Below, one piece after another: positions 16,640 to 26,192 of a DNA stretch of 64,000 nt. The first letter of the stretch is position 1; each line of letters starts with the position of its first letter. The translations under genes and the position numbers were made by a program. The stretch lies in NCBI RefSeq assembly GCF_937997535.1, contig NZ_CALKTT010000075.1, forward strand, positions 1 to 64,000, in the 5' to 3' direction. A model generated the notes under the pieces. The model saw only the letters and a list, made by a program, of their open reading frames with translations, searched no databases and was not told the origin of the DNA. The DNA is from an uncultured Campylobacter sp. Its GTDB lineage: Bacteria; Campylobacterota; Campylobacteria; Campylobacterales; Campylobacteraceae.

Positions 16640-17697
16640 AATTCCCGCTCGATTATAAGGATAGCTTTGAAAAATCGCTGCTGTTTTGGCTCGTAAAATT
16701 CGTGCGCTATAAGCTAAGCGCGCTATCGAATAAGGAGCTGAAAAACGACGCGCTGTTTCGCCGCGCGAGCCTGGCTCTAAATCACGAAGTAGCAAGTATC
16801 GGCGAACTCGAGCGCCTTGCAAAAGATGCGCGAAATGCAGGTCTTACGGGCATTAACACTTACTTCAATCCGCTTAAAAAATTTTACGAAGCGATCATGC
16901 AGTACGGTCTTGAGAGCATGAAAAATATCGACGAGGAGCTTTTGAGCGAAATTTTAGCCTCGATTACGGGCGGGCTGAGCGATGCGAGCAAAAAAAACTA
17001 CCGCATCGCCGTGATTAATTTTTTCGGCTTCATCGACCGCCAAAACGAGCAGGACGGCACCTCGCACAACTTCGGCATCGAGCTTAAGCACTGGGGCGGC
17101 ATTAGCGGCAGCCGCGGCACGAAGCTTCCGGAGTTTATGAGCGAGGAGGAGCTGAAGCGGTTTTTGGACGCGATAAATCTAAGCGAGTTTCCCTCATTTG
17201 CCCATCGCAACCGCCTGATCGTAAAAATCATCGTCTACACCGGCATCCGCGTGGGCGAGGCGATAAATCTCAAGCGCAAAGATATCGCGCCCGAGGGCGA
17301 TCTTTTCGTCATCAGAATCCGCGGTAAGGGCAACAAATACCGCATCGTAATGATTAAACGCCACCTGATCGAGGAGCATCTAAACGCGCTGGAGACGAAT
17401 TTTGCAAACAAAGAGGGCTATCTTTTCGTCACCAAAAACGGCGCGCCGCTCACTCAGGCATACGTCAGCGGCATCGTGGAGAAAATTTTAATGAGCGCGG
17501 GTATCCGCAAGGAAAAAAACGGCGCTCATATGCTGCGCCACACCTTCGCGACGATGCTTTATAAAAAGCAAAAGGACCTCGTGCTCGTCCAAGAAGCCCT
17601 CGGTCACGCGAGCCTCAATACTTCGCGCATCTACACCCACTTTGATAGCGACAAACTGCGCCTTGCGGCGAAGGTCGCGGAGGAATTCGAAGAGTGA
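16636..17697 (+). CDS. xerH: Tyrosine recombinase XerH (chromosome dimer resolution)
   Basis: A 353-residue phage-integrase-fold recombinase. Catalytic residues are visible: Arg205 in YTGIRVGEA, Lys231 in RGKGNKYR, His298 and Arg301 in HMLRHTFA, His324 in LGHAS and Tyr333 in SRIYTHF. The single-recombinase XerH system, acting on a difH site with FtsK, replaces XerC/XerD in Campylobacter and Helicobacter. The ATG overlaps the stop of the AsmA-like gene (ATGA). I could not identify a convincing difH site in this window. Confidence 0.92.
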   Translation: MKFPLDYKDSFEKSLLFWLVKFVRYKLSALSNKELKNDALFRRASLALNHEVASIGELERLAKDARNAGLTGINTYFNPLKKFYEAIMQYGLESMKNIDEELLSEILASITGGLSDASKKNYRIAVINFFGFIDRQNEQDGTSHNFGIELKHWGGISGSRGTKLPEFMSEEELKRFLDAINLSEFPSFAHRNRLIVKIIVYTGIRVGEAINLKRKDIAPEGDLFVIRIRGKGNKYRIVMIKRHLIEEHLNALETNFANKEGYLFVTKNGAPLTQAYVSGIVEKILMSAGIRKEKNGAHMLRHTFATMLYKKQKDLVLVQEALGHASLNTSRIYTHFDSDKLRLAAKVAEEFEE

Positions 17698-18644
17698 AAT
17701 TTTAAAATTTGAGATGGCGCGAGGCTTGCTTGAGCGAGATTTTTTGAATTTCGTTTTGAAGCAGCTTTGAAATCGTTTTTTATGGAATTTATTTTCTAAA
17801 AAATTTGGAATTTTATTTTGAAAAATTCTGAAATTTGTTTTTCATACTCGCATAACAAAGCCCAAAAAATTTTACCCTGCGAGCTTTAGAATTTAACTCA
17901 TTAACTCGGCAAAATTTAAAATTAACGCGCGAGCCTTAGAGCTTGATTGCAAAAAATCTAAAATTTTATTCTTTTGGAGTATAGAATAATTTATTTTTTA
18001 GATTTTCTCATGTGATTTTGCCTAAAATTCCAGATAAATTTAGTGCAAAATTTCATTTAAATTTTTACGATACGGGATTTCATCCGAGGATTTTATAAGC
18101 AAAAGATAAACGGCATATTAAGAGGTAGCGGATATAAAATTTATCTGCAAATTTCACAAGGATGGAATTTATGATTTAAAATTTAAACCCTCAAAATTTT
18201 ATAGTTTGATATGCCTTCAAATTCTTATCGCACCGAATTCTCCTTAAAATTTAAAAATGCAAAAGATTTGCCACCAAAGTTTGCTGCAAAATTTACTGAC
18301 GCGAAGCTTGTTTTGTAAACAGCACAGGAATCATATATAAATTTCTAATAAAATTTAAAAAGATAAAATCATCGGCATGATTATTTTAGATTTATTTTAC
18401 GACAGAAATCCCGCTCTTGCGAGCAGGATTTCATTTCTTAGGGGGATAAGAAAAGGAGTTTAGGCTAAATAAATTTAGCCCGAGATTTCGTCTAGCCACG
18501 GAGTCCCGCGGCAAAAAGGAGCAAAAAGACGAAATCTCGCGCAAAATTTTAAGCCAAGATTTGAACGATCAGCTCGCGACAATAAACGAAATTTGCGACG
18601 GCTTCGAAAGCTATCGCAAAAAACGCCGTGCCGCAAGCATCAAA
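17698..18644. other. AT-rich non-coding region with clustered hairpins at its right end
   Basis: No gene is seen on either strand. The left two thirds are AT-rich with scattered AAATTTTA units. The right part (18400-18540) holds three successive inverted repeats, annotated separately. It lies between the convergent ends of xerH and the desulforubrerythrin gene, so a double transcription terminator region is expected. Confidence 0.6.
18405..18539. other. Three consecutive inverted repeats
   Basis: 18405-18432: GAAATCC/GGATTTC arms, extended by GCTC/GAGC, around a TTGC loop. 18463-18480: GGCTAAA/TTTAGCC with a four-base loop. 18481-18539: a perfect 12-base inverted repeat (CGAGATTTCGTC) separated by 35 bases. 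They lie 100-240 bases beyond the desulforubrerythrin stop and could be terminators or a small structured RNA. Confidence 0.5.
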
Positions 18645-19289
18645 TCAGACAAGCCTTTGTTTTTTGAAATACTCGCGCGGAGCCTTGCAGAGCGGACAGG
18701 CGCCCGGGGCTTTCTTACCGCGATGAACATGCCCGCAGACCTCGCACACCCAAACTTCCTCGTCGAAACTCTCGAAAAAGCCCTCTTCCAGCAGGATCTT
18801 TTGAAGCTCGTTGTATTCGCGCTCGTGCTCCTGCTCGACCTTGCCGATAGCGTTAAAAAGGCGCGCAACCTCTTTTTTACCCTCTTCGGTCGCGATTTTA
18901 GCGAAGCTCGGATACATGCTCTCGTGCTCGTAACGCTCGCCCGCGGCGGCATCGAGCAGATTTTTATCCATCTTATCAAGCGGAATACCCGCAGCCGCGT
19001 GATGTGCCTTTAGCTCGGCTCTGGCGTGCCATTTTTCGTTTTCGGCAGCCTCATAAAAATGTCGCGCGATGGCGTGAAAGCCCGCCTCTTTAGCCAAATC
19101 GCCGTAAAGATCGTATTTGTTGCGCGCTTGCGACTCGCCCGCGAATGCCTTCATTAAATTTACCTGCGTCAGATCCTCGGTAATGCATTTCATCGGCTCG
19201 CCGCAGCAGCTAAGCGTGCCGCCGCCTACTTTTTGCACTTCGACCTCCGCGCCGCATTTGTCGCATCTGTAAGTTTCGTACTGTCTCAT
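18645..19289 (-). CDS. Desulforubrerythrin (peroxide-reducing rubrerythrin)
   Basis: A 214-residue three-domain protein. An N-terminal desulforedoxin-like Fe site has Cys9, Cys12, Cys28 and Cys29. A four-helix di-iron domain carries GESQARNKYD, AAENEKWHAR and VEQEHEREY. A C-terminal rubredoxin domain has CEVCGH and CPLCKA. C. jejuni has the same architecture (Rrc), a cytoplasmic NADH-linked peroxidase for oxidative-stress defence. It is monocistronic, with a GGGGAG ribosome binding site before ATG 19289. The long upstream gap may hold a peroxide-responsive promoter, but I see no clear operator. Confidence 0.92.
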   Translation of the reverse strand: MRQYETYRCDKCGAEVEVQKVGGGTLSCCGEPMKCITEDLTQVNLMKAFAGESQARNKYDLYGDLAKEAGFHAIARHFYEAAENEKWHARAELKAHHAAAGIPLDKMDKNLLDAAAGERYEHESMYPSFAKIATEEGKKEVARLFNAIGKVEQEHEREYNELQKILLEEGFFESFDEEVWVCEVCGHVHRGKKAPGACPLCKAPREYFKKQRLV

Positions 19290-19703
19290 TTCTAACTCCC
19301 CCTATCAAAATTTTTGCGGAATGATACCACAGCTACTATTAAATTTTACTTAATAAATTTTATTCTTCTCAATAAATTTATGTTTTTGAGAAAATTTTGG
19401 CACGGAATTTCCATCCGCAAAATCTAAACTTAAGATTTTCCAAAGCAAATGAAATTTCAAGCAAAAGCGCTAACGAACGATTATCTAAAAATATAAAATT
19501 TAGTTTTCTGACTCATTTAGTCTACGATTTTCAAGGCGAGCCACATCATTGGAAATTTTTTAAAATTTAAAGTTATCTCAAAAATAATTTGCTATTTTGC
19601 CATATGGTCTTATTTTACGAGTATATGACAATGCTCGGCAAAAAGTAGCTTTAAATGCGCCAACGAGCCGCCCGATTGTAATTATGAAGCGTTAAAAGCG
19701 TAA
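19290..19703. other. Non-coding gap upstream of desulforubrerythrin
   Basis: AT-rich, with several AAATTT units. It must include the desulforubrerythrin promoter on its left side. No gene or clear hairpin is recognised. Confidence 0.5.
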
Positions 19704-20378
19704 TTAAGGGCGTTGTAGCATTACCATTCTACCGCTATGATCGGTAATATCTGAGAATTTATGAACGTCAAATTCTAAGCCGCAAATCGAGCAAGGAGGA
19801 AATTTATCGACTTCCTTCTCGCCTAAAAGCGAGCAAATTCCGCCTATTGCCGGATTATGTCCAACGATAAATACGCATTCCGCGCTAGCTGCATTAAAAT
19901 TTTGCACAATATCTGCGCTAGAAATTTCAACATCATTGGAATATATCGCATTATTTTCGCCAATGCTAGCGGGAATTTTAGTGCTCTTAAAAGTAGAATT
20001 TTCAGTGTTTGCGTCGCGATGTTTTTCGCTACTCAGACCAACCGTATTGTATTTTTCAACATTCACACCGCACCCAGAAAATCGTTTCTCATCCAAGCTG
20101 CGAACAAACTTTGCCAAACCCCATAAGCCTACGTCGTATAACTCTCGCAATGACGCTATCTTTTTTGTCGCACCCAGCGCATTAGCGATAATTTGCGCCG
20201 TATGGAGTGCGCGTATAGCCGAGCTTGTAATAATCAAATCAGGCGCAAGTCCCAAGCTACACAGCTTTTCTCCGAGTTTAATTGCGCAAAGTTCGCCCAC
20301 TTGGCTTAATGCCCGCTCAAAATCGCTTTTGCCGCCGCTTTGCGCCTCGGCATGTCTTATAAAATATATCCGTTTCAT
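19704..20378 (-). CDS. SixA-like histidine phosphatase with an internal insertion
   Basis: A histidine phosphatase-superfamily protein with the catalytic RHAE motif near residue 8, an ITSSAIRALHTA segment and the second catalytic His in VGHNPAIGG. SixA proteins are about 155-165 residues; this one is about 224. The excess is a Ser/Asn/Glu/Lys-rich stretch (about residues 103-167 counted from 20384, DNA 19884-20078) with about four RAATTY hexamers. It separates the two halves of the fold at a loop. ATG 20378 is preferred because AAAGGA lies six bases upstream, overlapping the earlier in-frame ATG. It probably dephosphorylates a phosphohistidine protein. Confidence 0.82.
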   Translation of the reverse strand: MKRIYFIRHAEAQSGGKSDFERALSQVGELCAIKLGEKLCSLGLAPDLIITSSAIRALHTAQIIANALGATKKIASLRELYDVGLWGLAKFVRSLDEKRFSGCGVNVEKYNTVGLSSEKHRDANTENSTFKSTKIPASIGENNAIYSNDVEISSADIVQNFNAASAECVFIVGHNPAIGGICSLLGEKEVDKFPPCSICGLEFDVHKFSDITDHSGRMVMLQRP

Positions 20379-20422
20379 CTGCATCCTTTCATAAAATTTT
20401 TTGTATAATTTAGCGTTAAATT

Positions 20423-20980
20423 CTACAAAATTCTAAATTTTTTCTGGATCATTCCAAAACCATAACCGACCACAAATCCCGCTATGTGCGCATACCATGC
20501 CACATTTACGCCCATTAACATCGGCGCAAAGCTCATTATCAAAATCGCGACAAAAATCCCGCCCGCATTGCGTTCATCAAAATAAGCAATCACGCCTAAA
20601 AGCACGCAAATAGCGCCACTAGCGCCTACGATATTGACGATTTCTCCCATGCTCATGGCATAACGGATATAAATCAGACATAAAACGCCGCTCAGCAGCC
20701 CGCCTGCGATGTAAAGTAGCGTAAATTTTATCCCACCGAACGCTCGCTCTAAAATCCCGCCGAATTGATACAAAACTGCCATATTCATCGCTAGATGCAT
20801 CACTCCGCCGTGCATAAAAAATGAACTTAGTAACTGCCACGGCATCCCTTCGAAAAAATACGGATTGAGCCCGAAAAACAGGTAGGACTTAAAGCCGAAA
20901 AAATATTCTAATGCGAATGAAATCACGAAAAATAGGACATTCGCCACAATGATCGCGAGAGTAAATTTGCCTGTTTGCAT
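20423..20980 (-). CDS. Rhomboid-family intramembrane serine protease
   Basis: A 185-residue protein with six hydrophobic segments. The catalytic Ser lies in GASGA (about residue 121) and the His in WYAHIAGF (about 165). The second-helix motif HGGVMHLAMNM, which holds the oxyanion residues, is present. ATG 20980 (MQTGKFTL) is chosen because AAGGAG lies four bases upstream. It cleaves membrane protein substrates within the inner membrane; the substrate is unknown. It lies 44 bases upstream of the SixA-like gene on the same strand. Confidence 0.88.
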   Translation of the reverse strand: MQTGKFTLAIIVANVLFFVISFALEYFFGFKSYLFFGLNPYFFEGMPWQLLSSFFMHGGVMHLAMNMAVLYQFGGILERAFGGIKFTLLYIAGGLLSGVLCLIYIRYAMSMGEIVNIVGASGAICVLLGVIAYFDERNAGGIFVAILIMSFAPMLMGVNVAWYAHIAGFVVGYGFGMIQKKFRIL

Positions 20981-21740
20981 GAAACTCCTTAAATTTTTCA
21001 CGCATAGTAGCAAAATTTTGATTAAATTAAAGGCGTCGCGTGTTTTTATGGGTTAGAGAAAAATTATAGATAAGTTCTAGCATCAAAATTTTGACAATGG
21101 TTTTAATTGCAAGCGCCTTATCAAAATAGCTGCGTTAAAGTTAAAATTTAGATATAGCGGCTTTAAAGTAAAATTTTCATGATAAAATTTAGACCATAAA
21201 TCTTTTTTGAAAGTTTTACGTAATTTATAAAGTTTATCTGATATCAATTAAAAAACAAACATGCCGTTAAATTTAATAACGATAAAATTTCAGCTATATG
21301 AAGCTATTTCGTAGAATTTTATGTATAATTATAAGTATAATTTCACTAAAAATAATAAAAATTTGAGTTCAAATTAATTCCAAAATAAATTTTAGAGTAA
21401 ATATTTTAAATGCTTATTATATTGCGCGTTAAAAATGCTAATTTGATTTGCTATAACAGCATCAAAATGAGTTTTTATTCATAAGTTTTTGCTGCAAGAG
21501 TTTAAAAGCCATAAAAATTTTAAAATTTGATTAGAATTTTAGAAATTTAATAAATTTTGCAAAGCTAAGTTACAGCTAAAATCCCAAACGAATTATCTGA
21601 AAAATTTTACTTGGAATTCTAGAGCATAAATCAAACCGCCGCGAATTTTTAAAAGGTCTAACGAAATTTCATAAAATCTAATAAATTCCAAAAGTTATGA
21701 GAAATTTTTCAAAAAATACGGCGAAAGAATTTTCAAAATT
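20981..21740. other. 760-base AT-rich non-coding region
   Basis: No gene is recognised in six frames. Many AAATTTTA units occur, more AT-rich than the arrays elsewhere and with less GC-rich spacer. The rhomboid promoter should be near the left end. Confidence 0.5.
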
Positions 21741-22376
21741 CTAGTTATTCACCCGTCCGTATCCTGCGAAGCGGTTCGATGCTAGGCAGCTTATGCGGTC
21801 TTTGCCGCAGCGCACGATATAGCTATTTTCCATCTTTTGCCCCGCTACATGGACATTTTTCTTATTTAAATTTACGAAGTCCGCTTGATTTCTACCACGA
21901 GTATTGTGGACAAATTTCACGCGACCATCAGCATAGATCTCACGCACGATACCGATATGGCTGATCTCGTTATTGACCTTGCCTTTGTTAGAGCGCAAGG
22001 TGTTTTGAAAAAACACCAAATCCCCCACTCGCGGCGTATTGCTGAGTAAATTTTTACGGCTGTAATAATTATATATTGCTTGGGATTTGCGTCCGTTTGT
22101 GAAGTATTTTGGCAGATCTTTTGAGTTAAAAAATAGATCATCGTATTTATCATTTAGCACGGTGATAAATCCGCTGCAGTCCCCTCCCGCGCGAGTGCCG
22201 GTGTAATCGTCTACAGATGCGATTAGCAGGCGGTTAAACTCGCTTCCCGGCACCGAAGTTATTCCTTCTTCATGATCGTTTAAGACATACGCTTGCTGGC
22301 TGCCGGCAGACGGGGCTTTTGAGGAGCAACCGACCAGCAAAAACGCACCCAAAGCGCAAATAATTAGTTGTTTCAT
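21741..22376 (-). CDS. NlpC/P60-type lipoprotein (cell wall hydrolase)
   Basis: A 211-residue lipoprotein with a signal peptide ending in LLVGC (Cys17 lipidated). The papain-like NlpC/P60 catalytic Cys67 lies in RAGGDCSGF and His140 in ISHIGIV; His157 may complete the triad. PRVGDLVFFQ is the conserved strand before the His. Such enzymes cut peptides in peptidoglycan from the outer-membrane side. It is divergent from murA with 124 bases between, an apt neighbour for a wall enzyme. Monocistronic. Confidence 0.83.
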   Translation of the reverse strand: MKQLIICALGAFLLVGCSSKAPSAGSQQAYVLNDHEEGITSVPGSEFNRLLIASVDDYTGTRAGGDCSGFITVLNDKYDDLFFNSKDLPKYFTNGRKSQAIYNYYSRKNLLSNTPRVGDLVFFQNTLRSNKGKVNNEISHIGIVREIYADGRVKFVHNTRGRNQADFVNLNKKNVHVAGQKMENSYIVRCGKDRISCLASNRFAGYGRVNN

Positions 22377-22469
22377 ATAAAAATCCTCATAAAATTATGT
22401 AGTGGTTAATTTTGGGCGTAATTTTAGCGCTCAGTGGTAACAAAATGGTAACTTTAAAGCTAAATTCTG

Positions 22470-22475
22470 TATAAT
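22470..22475 (+). promoter_or_regulatory. -10 box of murA
   Basis: TATAAT lies 25 bases before the murA ATG in otherwise AT-rich DNA. Confidence 0.55.
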
Positions 22476-22500
22476 CGCCGAAATTTTACACGGAGAAATC

Positions 22501-23769
22501 ATGCATTATCTACGAATTAACGGGGGCAAAAAACTAAGCGGCAGCGTCAAAATAAGCGGCGCAAAAAACGCCGCACTGCCGCTCATAGCTCTATCTATCC
22601 TTTCAAAAAACGAAGTTGTAATTAAAAATTTACCCGCAGTTTCCGATATCCACACGCTAATTCAGCTGCTTTCAAATTTAGGCGCAAAGTGCGAGTTCCT
22701 TGACGCCAATACCGCCAAAATCGATCCGCGCGAGATAAACTCGACTAAGGCGATCTACGACATAGTGCGTAAAATGCGCGCTTCGATCTTGGTGCTAGGG
22801 CCGCTTTTAGCGCGGTTTAGACACTGCGAGGTAAGCCTTCCCGGGGGCTGCGCGATCGGCGCAAGACCGATCGATCTGCACCTTAGCGCGCTTGAAAAGA
22901 TGGGTGCGGAGGTTAAGATCGAGCAGGGTTACGTCGTTTGTACAGCAAAGAAGGGGCTTAAGGGCGCGACTATAAATTTTGACAAAATTACCGTCACCGG
23001 TACCGAAAACATCGTAATGGCGGCGGCTTTAGCAAGCGGTACCACACATATCATAAACGCGGCAAAAGAGCCCGAAGTAATCGCCGTTTGCAACGCATTA
23101 AAAAGCGCAGGCATCGACATAGAGGGCATCGGCACGAACGAAATCCTTATCAAAGGAAGCGGCGGCGAGCTTTTAGGCTTGGATGAAATTTCGATAATTC
23201 CCGATCGCATCGAGGCGGGCACCTATCTGTGCGCGGGCGCGATTACCGGCTCCCGTATCACGATCACGCACGCCTGCGCGGCTCATCTTGGTGCCGTGCT
23301 TGCAAAATTTGAAGATATGGGCTTTAAATTTGAAATTTCAAACGGCGGCGAGGAGATAACGATCTTGCCCGCTTCAAAGATCAAACCCGTAGAGATCATC
23401 ACGAGCGAATATCCGGGCTTTCCTACCGATATGCAGGCGCAGTTTATGGCGCTTGCGTGCATCTCCTCGGGCGTCAGCACCATCGACGAGAGGCTTTTTG
23501 AAAACCGCTTTATGCACGTAAGCGAACTTTCAAGAATGGGCGCGGATATCCGCTTAAACGGACACATCGCGACGATCAGCGGCGGCAAGCTAAACGGCGC
23601 GGACGTTATGGCGACCGATCTGCGCGCTAGTTCGGCTCTCGTTTTAGCCGCCCTTGCGGCGCGCGGCGAGAGCAAAATACATAGAATTTACCATCTAGAT
23701 CGTGGATATGAGAGGCTGGAAGCTAAGCTTGGTGCGCTTGGTGCCGATATACAGAGGCTGGAGGAATGA
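22501..23769 (+). CDS. murA: UDP-N-acetylglucosamine 1-carboxyvinyltransferase
   Basis: A 422-residue full-length MurA catalysing the first committed step of peptidoglycan synthesis, transfer of enolpyruvate to UDP-GlcNAc. [11 protein letters not shown] (about 18-28) is the N-terminal family signature. The active-site Cys117 is in [11 protein letters not shown], so fosfomycin should bind. [13 protein letters not shown] and [12 protein letters not shown] follow in the expected order. A -10 box and GGAG precede the ATG. The order murA then moeA is also found in C. jejuni, but here 474 bases of repeat DNA separate them. Confidence 0.96.
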   Translation: MHYLRINGGKKLSGSVKISGAKNAALPLIALSILSKNEVVIKNLPAVSDIHTLIQLLSNLGAKCEFLDANTAKIDPREINSTKAIYDIVRKMRASILVLGPLLARFRHCEVSLPGGCAIGARPIDLHLSALEKMGAEVKIEQGYVVCTAKKGLKGATINFDKITVTGTENIVMAAALASGTTHIINAAKEPEVIAVCNALKSAGIDIEGIGTNEILIKGSGGELLGLDEISIIPDRIEAGTYLCAGAITGSRITITHACAAHLGAVLAKFEDMGFKFEISNGGEEITILPASKIKPVEIITSEYPGFPTDMQAQFMALACISSGVSTIDERLFENRFMHVSELSRMGADIRLNGHIATISGGKLNGADVMATDLRASSALVLAALAARGESKIHRIYHLDRGYERLEAKLGALGADIQRLEE

Positions 23770-24243
23770 AGACTTCGGAATAAAATCTTGTGCGAGCAAG
23801 TGATGCGGGATTTTATGCAAAACGTGTTTTGAAATAACGCGCTGCGTAAGAGCCACGTAAATTCTATCAGCAGCAATGCATTTAAATCGCTAAAGCTAAG
23901 TGTGGTGAAATTTTAAAGGTAAATCTTGGTAGAATTTCGAAGGATGAACCCCTTAAGAATTTAAGTGGCGAGCTTTGGTAAAATTTAATGAACGAGTCGT
24001 GGTGGAATTTTTTAAGCAAATGTGGGTGGAATTCCTAGGGCAAAGCGGAATTTTACGAGTGATATGCTTTGAAATTTTAAGCAACGCTCGCATTAAAATA
24101 AGGCAAGTTTGAGCCCGTGAAATTTTGCGCACTCATTTGGGTAAATTTTGCTTTGCAAGCTTTGGCAAAACATAGAATTTAAGACTATGTGAGGTCTTAA
24201 CTGCGCGAATTTAAAATGTAAAAAATGATAAAAAGGACTTAAA
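23770..24243. repeat. RAATTY repeat array between murA and moeA
   Basis: No gene. From about 23905 to 24140 units such as GTGAAATTTTA, TAGAATTTCG, GTAAAATTTA, GTGGAATTTT and GGAATTCC recur every 20-40 bases with GC-containing spacers. Confidence 0.7.
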
Positions 24244-25425
24244 ATGATAGGAATAAATGAGGCTATAGATTTGGCTACGGCTAGAATCACATCAAGCAGG
24301 CGGAGCGAAATGGTGCCTCTTCCCAGCACTCTAGACCGCATCCTTTCTAGCGATATTTCAGCGCTTAAAAACCTGCCCTGCTTCGATAATTCGGCACTTG
24401 ACGGCTATGCCTACGCGGCGGAATTCAAAGACGAAGAGCTAGAGATCGTAGAGCCTACGATTTTTGCAGGAGATGAGAAATTCTACGAAATAAAGGCTAC
24501 GCAAGCGCAAAAGATAATGACCGGCGCGCCAATGCCTGCAGGCGCAGACTCTGTCGCGAGGCTAGAGGATGTAGACGCGCAAGGTGGAACTCTAAAAATC
24601 CCTGCTTCCGTTCATGCCCACGACGGCTTTCGTAAAAAAGGCGAGGAGGTGCGCGTGGGCGAGCTTTTATTGCGCCGTGGCGAAATTTTAAACCCTGCTA
24701 AAATCATGCTTCTTGCCGCGCAAGGAATTTACGAAGTGGATGTTTACGCGCGTCCTAAAATCGCCTTATTTTCCAGTGGAAACGAGCTAAAAGAGCCGTG
24801 GCAGAGCGCAAGTGAGCGCGAAATTTATAATGCCAACTCTAGCGGCATTGCTGCATTGCTGCAAAAATACGGCTTTGAAAACGAGTATTTAGGAATTTTA
24901 AAGGATGATTTTAGCGCGGTGTGTGAGGCGCTAGATACTGCTACGCGTAAATTTGACGTGCTAATTACCAGCGGTGGAGCAAGCGCCGGGGAGGCGGATT
25001 TTATGCAAAGCGCTATGAGTGAACTTGGATTTTTGCAGATTTTCGATCACATCGATATCAAGCCCGGCCGCCCCAGCAAGTGCTTCGCAAAAGACGGCAA
25101 ATTCGTCTTTGCAATGGCAGGCAATCCAATGGCTGCTTTCGTGCTTACGCGCGCAGTCATACTGCCGATCCTATTTAAGCTTAGCGGCGCAAGCGAGGCT
25201 TTTAGCGCAGAAGCGGCGATCTATGCCAAGCTCGCAAGCGATCTGAAGCTAAAAGGCGGCAGAGTAAATTTAACCGTAGGCGCATATGAAGGCGGAGTTT
25301 TTACGCCTATGCCGTCGCCTTCTGGGCGCATCAGACCGCTGGCTGCGGCATCGCATTTTTTCTTGGCTGATCCCGAATGTGACAAAGTTCGCGCTGGAGA
25401 AATCGTAAAAATTTATGAAATTTAA
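24244..25425 (+). CDS. moeA: Molybdopterin molybdenumtransferase
   Basis: A 393-residue MoeA that inserts molybdate into adenylylated molybdopterin. Family landmarks: FDNSALDGYAY (about 47-57), KIMTGAPMPAGAD (about 90-102), VALFSSGNEL-like IALFSSGNEL, ITSGGASAGEADF, and KPGRPSKCF followed by AMAGNPMAAF. The start ATG 24244 follows AAAAGGAC. It supports molybdoenzymes such as formate dehydrogenase and nitrate reductase; none is in the window. It lies after murA on the same strand and before tRNA-Gly. Confidence 0.94.
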   Translation: MIGINEAIDLATARITSSRRSEMVPLPSTLDRILSSDISALKNLPCFDNSALDGYAYAAEFKDEELEIVEPTIFAGDEKFYEIKATQAQKIMTGAPMPAGADSVARLEDVDAQGGTLKIPASVHAHDGFRKKGEEVRVGELLLRRGEILNPAKIMLLAAQGIYEVDVYARPKIALFSSGNELKEPWQSASEREIYNANSSGIAALLQKYGFENEYLGILKDDFSAVCEALDTATRKFDVLITSGGASAGEADFMQSAMSELGFLQIFDHIDIKPGRPSKCFAKDGKFVFAMAGNPMAAFVLTRAVILPILFKLSGASEAFSAEAAIYAKLASDLKLKGGRVNLTVGAYEGGVFTPMPSPSGRIRPLAAASHFFLADPECDKVRAGEIVKIYEI

Positions 25426-25486
25426 GCGAGAAATTATTGACAAATGAAAATTTATAGGCTACAATCGCGCTTTATTTTTACCGCAT

Positions 25487-25561
25487 GCGGGAATAGCTCA
25501 GTGGTAGAGCGCAACCTTGCCATGGTTGATGTCGCGAGTTCGACTCTCGTTTCCCGCTCCA
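25487..25561 (+). tRNA. tRNA-Gly (GCC anticodon)
   Basis: A complete cloverleaf of 75 bases including the encoded CCA. The acceptor stem is GCGGGAA/TTCCCGC. The D arm is GCTC-AGTGGTA-GAGC, the anticodon loop reads TTGCCAT with GCC, and the T loop contains GTTCGAC. A TACAAT -10 at 25460 precedes it. Discriminator base is T. Confidence 0.96.
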
Positions 25562-25637
25562 TCTTAACTTCAAATTTTAAAATTCATTCCGCCGCGTTTG
25601 TTTTTAAACCGCAAAATTTCGAGATGAAAGCCTTGAA

Positions 25638-26192
25638 ATGAAAATTTTAGTTTGCGTAAGCGGCGCGAGTTTTTGCGAGATCGGGCTTGATCTGCTTAAA
25701 TTTCTTGCCAGCTCGCCGCATGAAATTCACGCCGTACTTACGCAGGGCGCGCGCCGCGTCCTGCGCGCCGAAAGCGGCATAGACGCGGACGAGGCTTTAA
25801 AATCCACGGAATTTATAAGTGTAAAATTTTATCCCGACACCGATCTGGGCGCGCCGCCCGCTTCAGGCTCGTTCGGCATTGACGCCACAATCTTTGCGCC
25901 CTGCTCTATCGGCTCTTTGGCCAAAATCTACGGCGGGCTTTGCGACAGCTTAAGCACCCGCGCCGCCGCAGTCGCGTTAAAAGAGCACAAGCGGCTGGTT
26001 CTTGGCGTGCGCGAGATGCCGCTTTCTGCGATCAGCCTGCGCCAGATGAGCGAACTAGCCGCACTCGGCGTCATCATCGCTCCGCCCGTGATCGCAGGCT
26101 ACTGCGGCGTGCAAAATTTAAAAAATTTCATAATCGGCAAGTGGTGCGACGCGTTGGGCGTGCAAAACGAGCTATTTAAAAGGTGGCAATAA
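25638..26192 (+). CDS. ubiX: Flavin prenyltransferase UbiX
   Basis: A 184-residue UbiX, which attaches a dimethylallyl group to FMN to make the prenyl-FMN cofactor of UbiD decarboxylases. It begins MKILVCVSGASFCEIGLDLL with the FMN-binding GAS motif, has FAPCSIGSLAKIYGGLCDSL, and the C-terminal LVLGVREMPLSAISLRQM. Members of this family normally carry an RE-P motif as seen here. The stop overlaps the coaD start (TAATG), giving tight coupling. The ubiX-coaD-tmk order is shared with C. jejuni. Confidence 0.9.
   Translation: MKILVCVSGASFCEIGLDLLKFLASSPHEIHAVLTQGARRVLRAESGIDADEALKSTEFISVKFYPDTDLGAPPASGSFGIDATIFAPCSIGSLAKIYGGLCDSLSTRAAAVALKEHKRLVLGVREMPLSAISLRQMSELAALGVIIAPPVIAGYCGVQNLKNFIIGKWCDALGVQNELFKRWQ

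Noticed and set aside
16636..17697. Mobile-element integrase
   Set aside because: Sequence and length match the chromosomal XerH; no attachment sites, cargo or phage genes are adjacent.
18561..19013. 150-codon plus-strand frame
   Set aside because: It is antisense to the desulforubrerythrin gene, whose metal-binding motifs are unambiguous.
21690..21720. Possible difH (XerH target) with AGTTATGA followed by TTTTTCA
   Set aside because: The second arm does not match the expected AT-rich inverted arm well enough, and such AT-rich half-matches are common here.
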